Under the pieces are notes generated by a model, which worked only from the letters and a program-made list of their open reading frames with translations, was not told the origin of the DNA and ran no database searches. Below are positions 15,077 to 24,591 of a stretch of 64,000 nt of DNA, piece by piece. Positions within the stretch are counted from its first letter, which is position 1, and each line of letters opens with the position of its first letter. The stretch covers positions 1-64,000 of the forward strand of contig JACNKX010000097.1 of assembly GCA_014381825.1 (NCBI GenBank). The letters run 5' to 3'. Position numbers and translations under genes: made by a program. The stretch is from Planctomycetota bacterium (lineage in GTDB: Bacteria > Planctomycetota > Planctomycetia > Pirellulales > Pirellulaceae).

Positions 15077-16471
15077 TCACTTCTTCAGTTTGGCGTTCAG
15101 CTTTTCGAGCGTCTCCGCAAGTCCTTTGACTTGTTCGGCGAGGGCCCTTACCTGCTCGCTGACTTCGCTCAGCTGCTCCTCGATGTCACTTCGTTTAACT
15201 TGGATCGTGGCACCATCTCCGACAAAGAGGTCACTTGGTGCGATTTCAAATACCAACTCGTTGAGATTGCGAATGTTTCCTTCCGGCGATTTGGCGTCCG
15301 GATCTGCCGCTTTGATTTCGACGTCAAAGTTCGGTACACCCAGGTAATACCCCAGCACATCCTCTCCTTCTACATGTTGCACCTTCCCGTCTTTCCCCAC
15401 GACAAGCAGTCGGTGAGGATGCACGAGAGAAAGGTTGAAATCCAAGTTGCTCGACACGGGCTCCGGATACTCTCCCAATTCAACGGTGAGTTTGATTTCG
15501 TCTCCACCTCGGTCGACGATCACATCGACGTTTTCTCCCGGATGGCTGTGTCCGAGAATTCGTACGACATCGGAGGCGGTGTCCGGTTTTTCGTTCCACA
15601 GCTTCAGAATGTTGTCGCCCTGTTGAAGCTTGCCGACTTTCGCCGGAGACTGCTCGAATACCGCCGCAATATAAGGGTGTTCAACCTCTTCATCGTCATC
15701 GTTCAGCTGAATGCCGAGCCAGCCTCGCTGGAGGACAACGACGTCTTCACTCGCGGGGTTGTATGCGGACAGGATTGCTTGGGCGTACGACGCGGGAACG
15801 ACTAAAGCGGGACCATCTTCGCGTGTCGATTCCGATTGTTTGGCGACGATAATTCCCGCGACGCGACCTTCCATGTCGCCCAATGGGGCCCCAGCGCTCA
15901 TGGGGCCAGTATGAATATCGGTTCTCAAGACGTCCGCGGCTTTGTCTCCAAGCGGCAGATTCAACGTTGTGACGATTCCCGTCCCCGCAGCGCGCTCGCG
16001 CAGATCCGTACACGTTACTGTGACGACCTGCTGAGCTAATTCGACGGCATCCTGCCGCAGGTCCACCTTGGCGAGACCATTGGCGTCGACTCGCAGCAAC
16101 TGCAAATCCGTTCTGCGATCGTGAACCACGATTGTGGCGGGAAGACGGCGTCCGTCCATCCAAACGACTTCGATATCACCTGGTTCAGGCGATAGATGCG
16201 CTGTAATGATCAATCCGTTCTCCGCAACAACCATTCCGCTAGTCAAGCTGACTTCGCCCGAGTCACCTTCATCCAACGAAAGTTTCAGAACGTCGTCGAC
16301 AACGTCCTCGTACGCCGCTTCATCTTCGGTTTGGTCGTGCCTCGTCCACTGTACGGCGACCGTTGCGGGCAGCAGCCGTCGTACCGAACTTTGCACATCG
16401 CCGAATGCTGGAAGCGTTGTCCCGACCAGCAGCGTCATTAAACCGAATACAAGACCTCTCTTCACATTCAT
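15077..16471 (-). CDS. HtrA-like PDZ protein with altered catalytic site
   Basis: The 464-residue protein has a signal peptide, a trypsin-like domain (about residues 30-235), a PDZ domain (about 245-330, starting RGWLGIQL) and a C-terminal coiled coil (about 430-464). In the protease fold, His92 (TAHLS) and Asp122 (RRTDLQLL) can be matched to the triad, but where HtrA proteins read NPGNSGGPL this one reads GPMSAGAPL, putting Ala193 at the Ser position; the loop around His92 is also one residue short. It is probably a non-proteolytic periplasmic binding protein. It is last in an operon with a sigma factor and its anti-sigma partner, 12 nt after the latter, with GGAG before the ATG. Confidence 0.8.
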   Translation of the reverse strand: MNVKRGLVFGLMTLLVGTTLPAFGDVQSSVRRLLPATVAVQWTRHDQTEDEAAYEDVVDDVLKLSLDEGDSGEVSLTSGMVVAENGLIITAHLSPEPGDIEVVWMDGRRLPATIVVHDRRTDLQLLRVDANGLAKVDLRQDAVELAQQVVTVTCTDLRERAAGTGIVTTLNLPLGDKAADVLRTDIHTGPMSAGAPLGDMEGRVAGIIVAKQSESTREDGPALVVPASYAQAILSAYNPASEDVVVLQRGWLGIQLNDDDEEVEHPYIAAVFEQSPAKVGKLQQGDNILKLWNEKPDTASDVVRILGHSHPGENVDVIVDRGGDEIKLTVELGEYPEPVSSNLDFNLSLVHPHRLLVVGKDGKVQHVEGEDVLGYYLGVPNFDVEIKAADPDAKSPEGNIRNLNELVFEIAPSDLFVGDGATIQVKRSDIEEQLSEVSEQVRALAEQVKGLAETLEKLNAKLKK

Positions 16472-16483
16472 GATTCACTCCAT

Positions 16484-17059
16484 TTAGATGGCATTTTGTT
16501 TTGGGATTCGATTCTTGCCGAGCAACGCTCGCAGGGCGCGTTGCTCGCCGCTACTGAGGTTCTCATAACGCACCGTGGTTTCCTTTCGTGGAACGAGTAA
16601 CGCTCGTACAACCTCTCGTTGACCACTCTTGTTCTCTCGCACTAACAAGAGCGGAATTGCGCGGACGCGTAATGCCTTCGTCCGGGCAGTTTCAGCATGC
16701 GGCTCATCATGCGCTCCGCTCGACGTCACTGAATCTGCAGATTGAGACTTAGCATCGCTCTGCGATTGATGTTGACTCGCACCAGTTTCAGCTCCCACTA
16801 CATTGACCGCTTCGCCGGGCTCAACACTGCCACGCAATGCTGTTGCATTCATCGCACGAGGTAGCGACAAGAGTACTGCCGCCAACAGCATCATGGACGC
16901 GACGGCCAAACCGCTTGACGTCATCACAGATCTCTGACGCTGCCTTCTTCGGTTCTCCATCAGCAACTTCGCGGCTGCTGGCGAAGCGGTCGCGCGGTGG
17001 AATCTCGTTGCCTCGAATCGCAGGCGTTCTTCGAGTGGACTCGAATGGTGTTCGTTCAA
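16484..17059 (-). CDS. Putative single-span anti-sigma factor
   Basis: The 191-residue protein has a cytoplasmic N-terminal helix-rich part (residues 1-45, SPLEERLRFEATRF), one membrane helix (about 48-67, GLAVASMMLLAAVLL), a Ser/Gln-rich linker and a C-terminal extracytoplasmic part rich in basic residues. No zinc-binding HxxxCxxC motif is seen. Its identity as an anti-sigma factor is inferred from position: it follows the ECF sigma gene by 4 nt and precedes the HtrA-like gene. The start is TTG at 17057-17059 with GGAG 8 nt upstream, overlapping the end of the sigma gene's ribosome exit region. Planctomycete ECF neighbours of this type are often unclassified. Confidence 0.6.
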   Translation of the reverse strand: MNEHHSSPLEERLRFEATRFHRATASPAAAKLLMENRRRQRQRSVMTSSGLAVASMMLLAAVLLSLPRAMNATALRGSVEPGEAVNVVGAETGASQHQSQSDAKSQSADSVTSSGAHDEPHAETARTKALRVRAIPLLLVRENKSGQREVVRALLVPRKETTVRYENLSSGEQRALRALLGKNRIPKQNAI

Positions 17060-17063
17060 GTTA

Positions 17064-17591
17064 TTAGCTCCGTTCTGTTTCTAGGAAGCCAAGAGCTTGC
17101 GGCTTCTCTTCGAAACGCTTTCGCAGTGTTTTCAAGCCATGATGCAGTCGTGAACGAACCGTTCCGACCGGGCAGCCCGTCGCGGTGGCGATCTCGTCGT
17201 AAGTTAATCCTTCCGAGTATCGCAGGACGATCGCATCTTGTTGGACTTGCGGCAACTCTGCGACGATGGCCCAAAGGCTCTCTCGCCACTCCCGCGAGTC
17301 CAAGCTGTTCGTTGGTGGGGAGCTGGCATGTTGCTGGATCCAAGCGGCAATCTTTTTCCAACGTCGTGCCAGACTGCGTTGATGCTTGCGGTGAACATTC
17401 AGCAGAATGGAGTACAGCCATGTCTCGGGTAAGCTCTTTCCAGCGAAGCGTTCTTTGGCTCGCATTGCTTGAAGAAAGGTTTCTTGCGCCAAGTCTTCCG
17501 CGTCTGTGCAATTACCGCACAGCACCATCGCCGCGCGCACGATTCGGGCGTAGTTTCGCTCGATCAGGGCTTCCAGTTCAAGTTCGTCCAC
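17064..17591 (-). CDS. ECF-type RNA polymerase sigma factor
   Basis: The 175-residue protein has sigma region 2 (residues about 8-75, DAEDLAQETFLQAMRAK and LPETWLYSILLNVHRKHQR) and region 4 (about 110-160, LPQVQQDAIVLRYSEGLTYDEIA then GCPVGTVRSRLHHGL), the minimum for a group 4 sigma factor. It redirects RNA polymerase to stress or envelope promoters and normally controls its own operon. The start is GTG (17589-17591). It leads an operon with the membrane anti-sigma candidate and the HtrA-like protein, an arrangement that resembles envelope-stress modules. The gene upstream is divergent. Confidence 0.9.
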   Translation of the reverse strand: MDELELEALIERNYARIVRAAMVLCGNCTDAEDLAQETFLQAMRAKERFAGKSLPETWLYSILLNVHRKHQRSLARRWKKIAAWIQQHASSPPTNSLDSREWRESLWAIVAELPQVQQDAIVLRYSEGLTYDEIATATGCPVGTVRSRLHHGLKTLRKRFEEKPQALGFLETERS

Positions 17592-17778
17592 GCGCAGCCA
17601 AGGTGTTTGTAATTCCAGCGAATCGGAGTGTCCGTCTCTTGTTTTGCAGAATTAGTTCCCGCAAAGCAAGAAAAGTTCAAACGAACTCTGTATTTTTCGC
17701 CGACGCCGTTCCCGGTGCGTAACAGAGTTTGCTTGCCAAACGAGTGAAATCCGTTATGTTCGATGAGTCGGAACACAC

Positions 17779-17784
17779 AGGAGG
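17779..17784 (+). promoter_or_regulatory. Shine-Dalgarno deciding the DUF1559 start
   Basis: AGGAGG lies 8 nt before ATG 17793 and inside a longer frame starting at ATG 17763. Its strength and spacing favour the downstream ATG. Confidence 0.75.
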
Positions 17785-17792
17785 CAAATGAG

Positions 17793-18755
17793 ATGAGGCG
17801 GTCTGACAATTCGAAGTCGGGGCGAATTGTTCATCGTCGGGCGTTCACGATCGTTGAGCTTTTAGTGGTGATCGCGATCATCGGCATTCTTGTCGCGTTG
17901 TTGTTGCCAGCCGTTCAGTCCGCTCGTGAATCCGCGCGTCGAATGAGTTGCCAGAACAATCTTAAACAGATTGGCCTGGCGATCCACTTATTTCACGACC
18001 AGTACCGTGCGTTGCCTCCTTCACGTACCTATGACCATTACACGACCTGGGCGTTCGTGATTCTGCCGAATCTTGAACAAGAGAATTTGTTCGACGGGTG
18101 GGACCCGCAACTCAAGTACTACTATCAGCCGGATATCGCTCGATTGACAACAATCGAGAACTACATGTGCCCTTCGCGCCGCAGCGGCCTGCACGTCAGC
18201 AAGTCGGGTGACGATATCTACTCGCCTTATGAAACGAGCCCTCACGTACCGGGCGTACTCGGAGACTATGCGGCGTCCGCCGGATTTGGCCCGGCCGGCG
18301 TTTGGAATTGGACGAACTCGAACGGAGCATTCATTCTCGGCTCGGGTGTGACCGATCCTCCTACCGTTCCTGCTTGGGATTTTGCGCCACCCGGCGCAAA
18401 GCTTATCCAGTGGCGGAGTCGGACGGCGTTCAAGAGTCTCACCGACGGATTGAGCAATACGATCCTTATTGGTGAAAAGCACGTCCGACCTTCAAGGCAT
18501 GGAATTTCGCCAGAAGATGGCGCGTTGTACAACGGCGATCATCCTGGAAACTTTTCGCGTTGTGGTGGGCCCGGATATCCGATCGCACGATTTCCGACCG
18601 ATTCCTACCGCAACAACTTTGGCAGCGCTCATCCAGGTATTTGCAACTTTGCACTCGGTGACGGTAGCACGAGAGCCGTTAGCATCCAGATCTTGACCGA
18701 TACGCTCGGTCGTTTGACGCATCGTTTTGATGGGCAACCTGTGCCGCCGTATTAG
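17793..18755 (+). CDS. DUF1559 pseudopilin-like protein
   Basis: The 320-residue protein starts with a basic leader and the type IV pilin-like motif [18 protein letters not shown], followed by a hydrophobic helix and [20 protein letters not shown], all diagnostic of the DUF1559 family. Prepilin peptidase would cleave before the Phe. The C-terminal domain has [18 protein letters not shown], the H-X9-DG region. Planctomycete genomes hold many copies; they are thought to be surface or periplasmic fibre-like proteins but remain uncharacterised. The start is set by AGGAGG upstream. The next gene, a lipoprotein of a type often coupled with DUF1559 genes, is convergent here instead of tandem. Confidence 0.92.
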   Translation: MRRSDNSKSGRIVHRRAFTIVELLVVIAIIGILVALLLPAVQSARESARRMSCQNNLKQIGLAIHLFHDQYRALPPSRTYDHYTTWAFVILPNLEQENLFDGWDPQLKYYYQPDIARLTTIENYMCPSRRSGLHVSKSGDDIYSPYETSPHVPGVLGDYAASAGFGPAGVWNWTNSNGAFILGSGVTDPPTVPAWDFAPPGAKLIQWRSRTAFKSLTDGLSNTILIGEKHVRPSRHGISPEDGALYNGDHPGNFSRCGGPGYPIARFPTDSYRNNFGSAHPGICNFALGDGSTRAVSIQILTDTLGRLTHRFDGQPVPPY

Positions 18756-18787
18756 AATGTTCGGCGCTTCGGACAGGAACACTACGG

Positions 18788-19228
18788 TCACGATCGGCGG
18801 CCGGTTTGAGCATATTCAACGGGAATCTTAAGCTCGTTCTTTTCGGGCTTCACTTCAAATACTAAGCCCGAGGTCTTGAAGTCAGCGAAGCGAGGATGCA
18901 GCTTCGATTGTTCGATCAAACCAGGTCGCTCGGCTCCAGTTCCAATCTCATGACTGGACACCACGACAACGCGATGTTTCCCGACGACCGCACCATCATC
19001 AACGTCAAAAGTTCCGAGTTCAAATACTCCGTTCTCGTCGATTTCGCTCGTCGCCATGATTGGGTTCTCGTGGTCGATTGCCTCAAACTCGATCGTTCCT
19101 TCTGTTAGGGGTATGCCGTCCGGAAAACGAATAACGCCAGTTACTTCGTAAGTCTTAGGATTACCATTCGAGCAACCCATCGCCGCGAGTAGCAATAATG
19201 TTGGGGCGAGCTTTTGTGTCGCAAACAT
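18788..19228 (-). CDS. Small lipoprotein with carboxypeptidase-regulatory-like fold
   Basis: The 146-residue protein has a lipobox at residues 16-19 (AMGC) after a short signal, then a beta-sandwich-like sequence: YEVTGVIRFPDGIPLTEGTIEF, ATSEIDENGVFELGTF, and GKHRVVVVSS. This is the common planctomycete arrangement of a Cys-anchored, transthyretin-like domain, often next to DUF1559 genes. It probably sits on the outer face of a membrane. Function unknown. It runs convergent with the DUF1559 gene, with 32 nt between their ends. Confidence 0.8.
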   Translation of the reverse strand: MFATQKLAPTLLLLAAMGCSNGNPKTYEVTGVIRFPDGIPLTEGTIEFEAIDHENPIMATSEIDENGVFELGTFDVDDGAVVGKHRVVVVSSHEIGTGAERPGLIEQSKLHPRFADFKTSGLVFEVKPEKNELKIPVEYAQTGRRS

Positions 19229-19459
19229 GCCTTGTTTCCTCGAATCCTTTGTCGGTCTGTCGCTGCACCATCCTGACGGAACTAGCGGCAGAGGTCTAGA
19301 CGCCGTGCCGTGCCAGGATTGGCCATACCGCGACTTTCAAGACCAGCACGGAAGAGTCGCTTGAACTGAGATTGGAGATACCTAATACTGGGGAGCCTGG
19401 TGGGAGGGCGAACCTTCACGCGTCGCTGGCCATTTCTTCCCAACGATGATTCCGTCAAC

Positions 19460-20626
19460 ATGCAGTCGACTCAAACGAAGGTGCTGTTCGTCGAGGACAA
19501 TCCCGTCGACGCTCGTATGATCGAAAGGTCGCTGGCTCGCTCCGTCCATACGACCTTCGCGTTGCATCACGTCTCGGATCTGGCGAGCGCTTTGGCGGAC
19601 CTGCGAAACGTCGGAGATTTCGATGCGGTATTGCTCGATTTGATGTTGCCGGACAGCCTTGGCGGTGTAGACACGATTCGTGCGATCCATGAAATTCATC
19701 GTGAGATTCCGATCGTCGTTTTTACGGGGATGGAAGACACGGAGCTGGCGCTGGCCGCTGTGCGTGAAGGGGCGCAAGACTACCTCGTGAAAGAAAAGTG
19801 TGATGCCGAAAACGTCGTGCGTGCGATTCGTTATTCGATCGAGCGCGTGCGTCACACGATCGACGAGCGGGCGTTGGGTGAAGCTCGTCATCAACTTGGA
19901 ATGGGGGGACGAGTGCAGCAAGCGAAGTTCCCGCGCGCTGCTCCCGATCTCCCTGGCTATGACATCGCCGGCGTCTGCGTTCCGGCGGAAGCAACCGGCG
20001 GCGACTACTTCGATTATTTCCCGATCGCTGATCGCTACCTCGGTTTGGCGATCGGTGATGCCAGTGGTCATGGACTAGGACCTGCCATGGTCATGTCGGA
20101 CGTTCGCGCGATCCTGCGGACGTTGACGACCGTCTACTCTGATATTGGAGACATTATGCACCTGTTGAATCAGATCGCCGTTCGCGATCTGAATGTCAAT
20201 ATGTTCATGACGTTGTTCCTTGTCCGGTTGGAGCCAGAGACGGGAGGCTTTCATTATGCAGGAGCCGGACATAACGCAATCGTCTTGAATAAACACGGAG
20301 AACGCCGGGATGAGCTCCCACCGGCTTTCCCGCCGTTGAACGTCGTCGCGGATTTCGAGTTTACGGCAGCCACGACGGATCGATTGGCACCTGGCGAGAC
20401 GCTGCTGCTGTATACGGATGGAATCACGGAGTCTCATGCACAGGGCTCACACACGAATCTGTTCGGGGAAGATCGGATGTTGGAGCTGGTTCGCGGCCAA
20501 TACCTGGCACCATCGAATGTGTTGGCACGTCAAATTGTGGAAGCCGCGCGCGAGTTTGCGTCGCCCGATGATCCAGAAGATGACATGACCGTTGTGGTCG
20601 CCAAACGATTGTCCGAGGAAGCCTGA
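19460..20626 (+). CDS. Response regulator with PP2C/SpoIIE-type phosphatase domain
   Basis: The 388-residue protein has a CheY-like receiver (residues 1-120: VLFVEDNPVDARM, phospho-acceptor Asp60 in LLDLMLPD, VFTGMEDTE, YLVKEK) and a PP2C/SpoIIE phosphatase domain (about 160-385: EATGGDYFDYF, GDASGHGLGPAMVMS, GAGHNAIVLN, LYTDGITES, DDMTVVVAKR) carrying the conserved metal-binding Asp residues. This resembles RsbU/RsbP-like regulators that dephosphorylate an anti-sigma antagonist, or the RssB-like two-component phosphatases. It would be activated by phosphorylation from a histidine kinase not present here. ATG 19460 begins the receiver; an upstream extension has no conserved content. Confidence 0.9.
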   Translation: MQSTQTKVLFVEDNPVDARMIERSLARSVHTTFALHHVSDLASALADLRNVGDFDAVLLDLMLPDSLGGVDTIRAIHEIHREIPIVVFTGMEDTELALAAVREGAQDYLVKEKCDAENVVRAIRYSIERVRHTIDERALGEARHQLGMGGRVQQAKFPRAAPDLPGYDIAGVCVPAEATGGDYFDYFPIADRYLGLAIGDASGHGLGPAMVMSDVRAILRTLTTVYSDIGDIMHLLNQIAVRDLNVNMFMTLFLVRLEPETGGFHYAGAGHNAIVLNKHGERRDELPPAFPPLNVVADFEFTAATTDRLAPGETLLLYTDGITESHAQGSHTNLFGEDRMLELVRGQYLAPSNVLARQIVEAAREFASPDDPEDDMTVVVAKRLSEEA

Positions 20627-20657
20627 ATACGTTGCGTCGAATATCTGCTGCACGCGG

Positions 20658-21560
20658 CTATTCCGCTAACAGCTTGTCGAACAAGAAGTCATTGGTGCTG
20701 GCATACTTGTCTGACTTTGACACACCACTGATCAACAGATGGCATTCGTGGCCAGCTTTGTCTGCCTTCTGCTTCATCTTCACGCCGTAGACGGGATGAT
20801 GAATGCCGTGCCCCGCGTTCTCCGACGGCAATTTCATGTTGTTGCCGTAGGTCATTAGCAACGGTGGATCGCTGCCATCGAGATGATTGTAAGGTGAAAA
20901 CTCGACGTACAGCTCATGATGCTTGTCATAGTTTGCCAAAGCTTCTGCGATCGTTTTCTCGCCGACGGCCATGTTGATCATCTTGTGTTTTAGTACATTC
21001 GGACCAAGCCACGGTTCGATCACTTTCGGATCGATTGAAGTTTGACCTCCCGCAACAGCGGCCGCCGACACGCGAGTCGATTGCCGTGCGACTGGATCGT
21101 CGGAGTCCGGATCAGCGAGATCGTCGTGCAACAGAATCCACATCGACGTACAGGCTCCAGCGCTTCCGCCAGTTAACGCGATGCGGTCCGGGTTGATGTT
21201 CCACTTCTTTGCTTTCGAGCGGATGAACTGAATGGCCCGCGCGGCGTCGTGAACGGGAGCGGGCAGAGGTGCGACGCCGGTCAGACGGTAGTTGATCGCT
21301 GCATAGGAGATTCCTTTATCAAGGAACGGCTTGATTCGTGCAGCCGCTTGTTTCTTGTCGCCTCCGATCCAGCCTCCACCATGGATATACACCAACAGCG
21401 GTCTCGGGCCATCGTCTTCGGCTTGATAGAAGTCGATAACATTCATTGCATGCGCACCGTAGGATACTTCCGCGTGAGACGGTGTCAGCGGTTTGTCTGC
21501 GGCAGTGGCGGCACTCGCCAGGAGCAAGCATGTCGAGAGCGTGATGATGGCGAGTCGCAT
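20658..21560 (-). CDS. Secreted alpha/beta hydrolase (carboxylesterase-like)
   Basis: The 300-residue protein has a signal peptide and an alpha/beta hydrolase fold of the hormone-sensitive-lipase/BD-FAE type: oxyanion-hole motif YIHGGGW, and nucleophile elbow GGSAGAC (GxSxG) near residue 135. Candidate acid and base residues lie in DGSDPPLLMTYG and the GHECHLLI region. These enzymes remove acyl groups, for instance acetyl or feruloyl esters on sugars, in the periplasm. It ends the long minus-strand operon, 28 nt after the PVC-type haem protein, consistent with a role in carbohydrate breakdown. Confidence 0.85.
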   Translation of the reverse strand: MRLAIITLSTCLLLASAATAADKPLTPSHAEVSYGAHAMNVIDFYQAEDDGPRPLLVYIHGGGWIGGDKKQAAARIKPFLDKGISYAAINYRLTGVAPLPAPVHDAARAIQFIRSKAKKWNINPDRIALTGGSAGACTSMWILLHDDLADPDSDDPVARQSTRVSAAAVAGGQTSIDPKVIEPWLGPNVLKHKMINMAVGEKTIAEALANYDKHHELYVEFSPYNHLDGSDPPLLMTYGNNMKLPSENAGHGIHHPVYGVKMKQKADKAGHECHLLISGVSKSDKYASTNDFLFDKLLAE

Positions 21561-21588
21561 GTGAGGTTCCTTGGTTTAAGGCTGTCGT

Positions 21589-24579
21589 TTAGTTTGTTTT
21601 GGTGCCACGAAGGCCGGAAAGAAAAGCAACGAGGTCTCGTAGTTCAGTCTTCGTCAATGTGTTCGTAAAGCCTGTGGGCATCGCCGTTCCCTTCTTCACT
21701 CGCTCCTCGATCTCGTCGCTCGCAAATTGTCCGATTGCTCCTGTCGTTAGCTCACGGAGAGCAACTTGCCCATTGTTCTCGGCGACCACGTAGCCCGACA
21801 CGACGCGGCCATCGGCAAGCAGGAGTGTCGTCAATTCGTAGCCTTCCTTGATCTGCCGCTTTGGCCAGATGACCGACTCGATGATCAACTCCAGCTGCAA
21901 TCCTGCGCCGACCGCCGTCAATTCGGGACCCTTGGGAAACGCGTCCGCCAGCGTCGCAATACCTTGAACCTGGTGGCAGGCCGTGCAGTTCGTCAGCGCA
22001 GATGCGAAGACTTTGCGTCCGGAGTCGGCATCGCCGTTGGCTCGCACGTCTGCAGCGAGTTCCGTTACCAAGGCTTCGCTGTACGGAATTGCGTCCGCTG
22101 GCTGAATGCCCATCGCAGTTTTCAAGGCGTCGATCAATTGCTGATCATCGTAGCCATTCGCGCTTAGCCAGCGGCTGATCAACTTCGCTTGATCGCTGGA
22201 GATCAATGACTCAGAAAGTGCCTTCGCCAAGTTCCCCGCCGCTCCGCGGCGTTGCAACAGAATGCTGAGAATCGGCGCGACGTCGGTTGAGTCAGTCGAA
22301 AACGCAAGCAACTTCAAGCCGTCCGCTGTTGCCATCGCAATGTCAACGCGCGAAACCGCGCTCAATGCGGCAAACTGAATAATCGACGTTTCGTCTCGCG
22401 TAATGAATGACCTGACGAGTCGCACATCGCTCGGCGAAAGCTCAAGAATCGAAAGAATGGCAGCGGCTCTCACCTGCGCGGGCGCATCAGATCTGTTAAC
22501 AAAGTATCTAACCTTCGAAGTTAGCGACTGCTCCTTCCAGAGTCCGGCTAGTCGAAGTGCTGCAGTTTGTGTTTCGCGGCTTGCGAGCAGTTCTGTCAGG
22601 TCGTCAGCCACATTCCCGGATGGTCGAACTCGTCGAGACGCCACAATAGGCACAATCGCTCTCAGTAGTGTGGCGTCACTAGCCGCAGCGTCAAATACGA
22701 GTCGCAAATCCTGGGCGTTGCCAACACGAGCAAGCAGTTCTAGTAATTGTCGTCGCCCGTCGACCGACACAGTATCGCTGCGAAGTAACGACCTGACCTG
22801 TGCCGCAACATCATTGCCGCCGTGCGTTCGCAACACATAGACCAAGTGTTCTGGCTGATCAAATCGAAGCTCACCAGCTTGAAGTGCCGGGAGCCACTTG
22901 TCGGCCAAAGCGTGAACGCATTGAGACAATGCCGCAACGATGAAGCGGTCGGTCGGTTGGCTAGTCGCACGTGCCGCGACGGCCATCGCATCGGGCGATC
23001 CGATATAGCTGCATGCGACAACGGCCTCCAAGCGAACGCGAGGACTCTCGTCGGCGACACTAGTCGCGAGCACATCGAGCGGATTCTCTATTCGATCATG
23101 CCAACGTCCGACAACTCGAGTTGCATAGGCTCGCGCGCGGTAGTCTCTTGCTCTGAGTAGGCGTTCGAGCAATGGGCGGTTGATTACTTCGTGCGATTCG
23201 AAGACACCGATTGCTTCATAAAGATGGTGCTCGAAGTTCGCATCGGTCGGGTCAAGGCTATCGACCCATTTGGTCACAGCCTCGATCGCTGGCTTGGTCG
23301 GCATCTCCATCAACAGACGTTTGGCCTGTGTTCGGACCCAGCTTTCTTTTGATTTCAGCTGCTCGCAAAGTTCGCTCGCTGTCATCTCGGTCAATGCAGG
23401 CGGCTGGAGCAATGGTCGCCCTTTGGCAACGACTCGCCAGACGCGACCGTGTGACTTGTCACGATCCGGGTGACGGAATGAAGCTTGATAGTGACCGATG
23501 ATCGGGTTGTACCAATCAGCGATGTAGATGGCTCCATCCGGTCCGATCTGAATATCGACAGGGCGAAAACTGCGGTGGTTCGAGCGAATCAGGGGTGGGA
23601 CGTTTGTCGTGCGATGGCCGGAACCTTCCGGTTCGATCTTCATGCGATCGATAAGGTGAGCGAAGTATCCCGCGATGATGACGTCACCTTGCATGTCGTC
23701 CGGCAGATGAGACGACTCGACGATCTGAGCGATCATACTCTTGATCTGCGTCGCCCCGATATCGAGAGGCGGTTGAAAGTGATCTGTCGGAATCATGATC
23801 GGCACCAGCTCGCTGATCGTCGTCCCGCTGCCTCCCTTCACCAGCGGCTCGCCCCAGCGGCCGAAGGCGACTCCCCAGGGGTTCTGGCTGCTGCCACCAC
23901 GATAGGAATGCAACTGGCGTCGTCGCGGTCGCATTCGCCAAACGCCATGTTCATCCAAACGCACGATGCCCCAGGGTGTCTCGACGCGAGCGAACGAATG
24001 CAAGCCTTGGCAAAAGAACAGCTCACCCCCGGGACTCCAAGTGAATGAATTAATGTTTTGATGCGTGTCACCAGTGCCAAAGCCCGTAAAGATGACTTCG
24101 CGAGTTTCAGCCTTGCCGTCTCCATCCGCATCTTTGCAGAAAATCAGGTCGGTCCCTTCACCGATGTAAACGCCTCCGTTACCAATCGCAAAACCGGTTG
24201 GCATGTGCAGGCCGTCCATGAAGACAGAGGTCTTATCGGCTCGGCCATCGTGATCGGTATCTTCGAGAATGTAGAGCTTGTCATTGGCCTTTTCAGTCGG
24301 AACGATCTGTGGATAGACACTGGAACACAACACCCACAGCCGACCGCGCGCATCCCATCGCATGGTGATCGGATTAGCGATGCCGTCCTTTTCAGACGCG
24401 AAGAGATTTACCGCAAATCCGTCGGCCACTTCGAAAGACGCCAACTCGGCAGTGACAGAATCATCCTTCGCGGGCGGAGCTACCGAATCGGCGAAGGCGC
24501 GCGCGGAGACCAAGAGGCAACTGAGTAGAACTGCCGTTGCGCACTGACTTCGATGGAGCGAGCCGAATTGAGCGTTCAC
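21589..24579 (-). CDS. PVC-type haem-binding protein with propeller and HEAT repeats
   Basis: The 996-residue protein has a signal peptide, an N-terminal beta-propeller (about residues 45-390) of the PVC dehydrogenase type (FAVNLFASEKDGIANPITM, DTDHDGRADK, HMPTGFAI, YIADWYNPIIGHYQ), a HEAT-like alpha repeat region (about 400-850) and a C-terminal cytochrome c module with CTACHQ (CxxCH) near residue 865. Such membrane-bound dehydrogenase-like proteins are typical of Planctomycetes, Verrucomicrobia and relatives and are thought to oxidise sugars or alcohols. The start is GTG (24577-24579). It sits between the SGNH hydrolase and esterase genes, with short gaps. Confidence 0.92.
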   Translation of the reverse strand: MNAQFGSLHRSQCATAVLLSCLLVSARAFADSVAPPAKDDSVTAELASFEVADGFAVNLFASEKDGIANPITMRWDARGRLWVLCSSVYPQIVPTEKANDKLYILEDTDHDGRADKTSVFMDGLHMPTGFAIGNGGVYIGEGTDLIFCKDADGDGKAETREVIFTGFGTGDTHQNINSFTWSPGGELFFCQGLHSFARVETPWGIVRLDEHGVWRMRPRRRQLHSYRGGSSQNPWGVAFGRWGEPLVKGGSGTTISELVPIMIPTDHFQPPLDIGATQIKSMIAQIVESSHLPDDMQGDVIIAGYFAHLIDRMKIEPEGSGHRTTNVPPLIRSNHRSFRPVDIQIGPDGAIYIADWYNPIIGHYQASFRHPDRDKSHGRVWRVVAKGRPLLQPPALTEMTASELCEQLKSKESWVRTQAKRLLMEMPTKPAIEAVTKWVDSLDPTDANFEHHLYEAIGVFESHEVINRPLLERLLRARDYRARAYATRVVGRWHDRIENPLDVLATSVADESPRVRLEAVVACSYIGSPDAMAVAARATSQPTDRFIVAALSQCVHALADKWLPALQAGELRFDQPEHLVYVLRTHGGNDVAAQVRSLLRSDTVSVDGRRQLLELLARVGNAQDLRLVFDAAASDATLLRAIVPIVASRRVRPSGNVADDLTELLASRETQTAALRLAGLWKEQSLTSKVRYFVNRSDAPAQVRAAAILSILELSPSDVRLVRSFITRDETSIIQFAALSAVSRVDIAMATADGLKLLAFSTDSTDVAPILSILLQRRGAAGNLAKALSESLISSDQAKLISRWLSANGYDDQQLIDALKTAMGIQPADAIPYSEALVTELAADVRANGDADSGRKVFASALTNCTACHQVQGIATLADAFPKGPELTAVGAGLQLELIIESVIWPKRQIKEGYELTTLLLADGRVVSGYVVAENNGQVALRELTTGAIGQFASDEIEERVKKGTAMPTGFTNTLTKTELRDLVAFLSGLRGTKTN

Positions 24580-24591
24580 GCGTTTGTTGTC

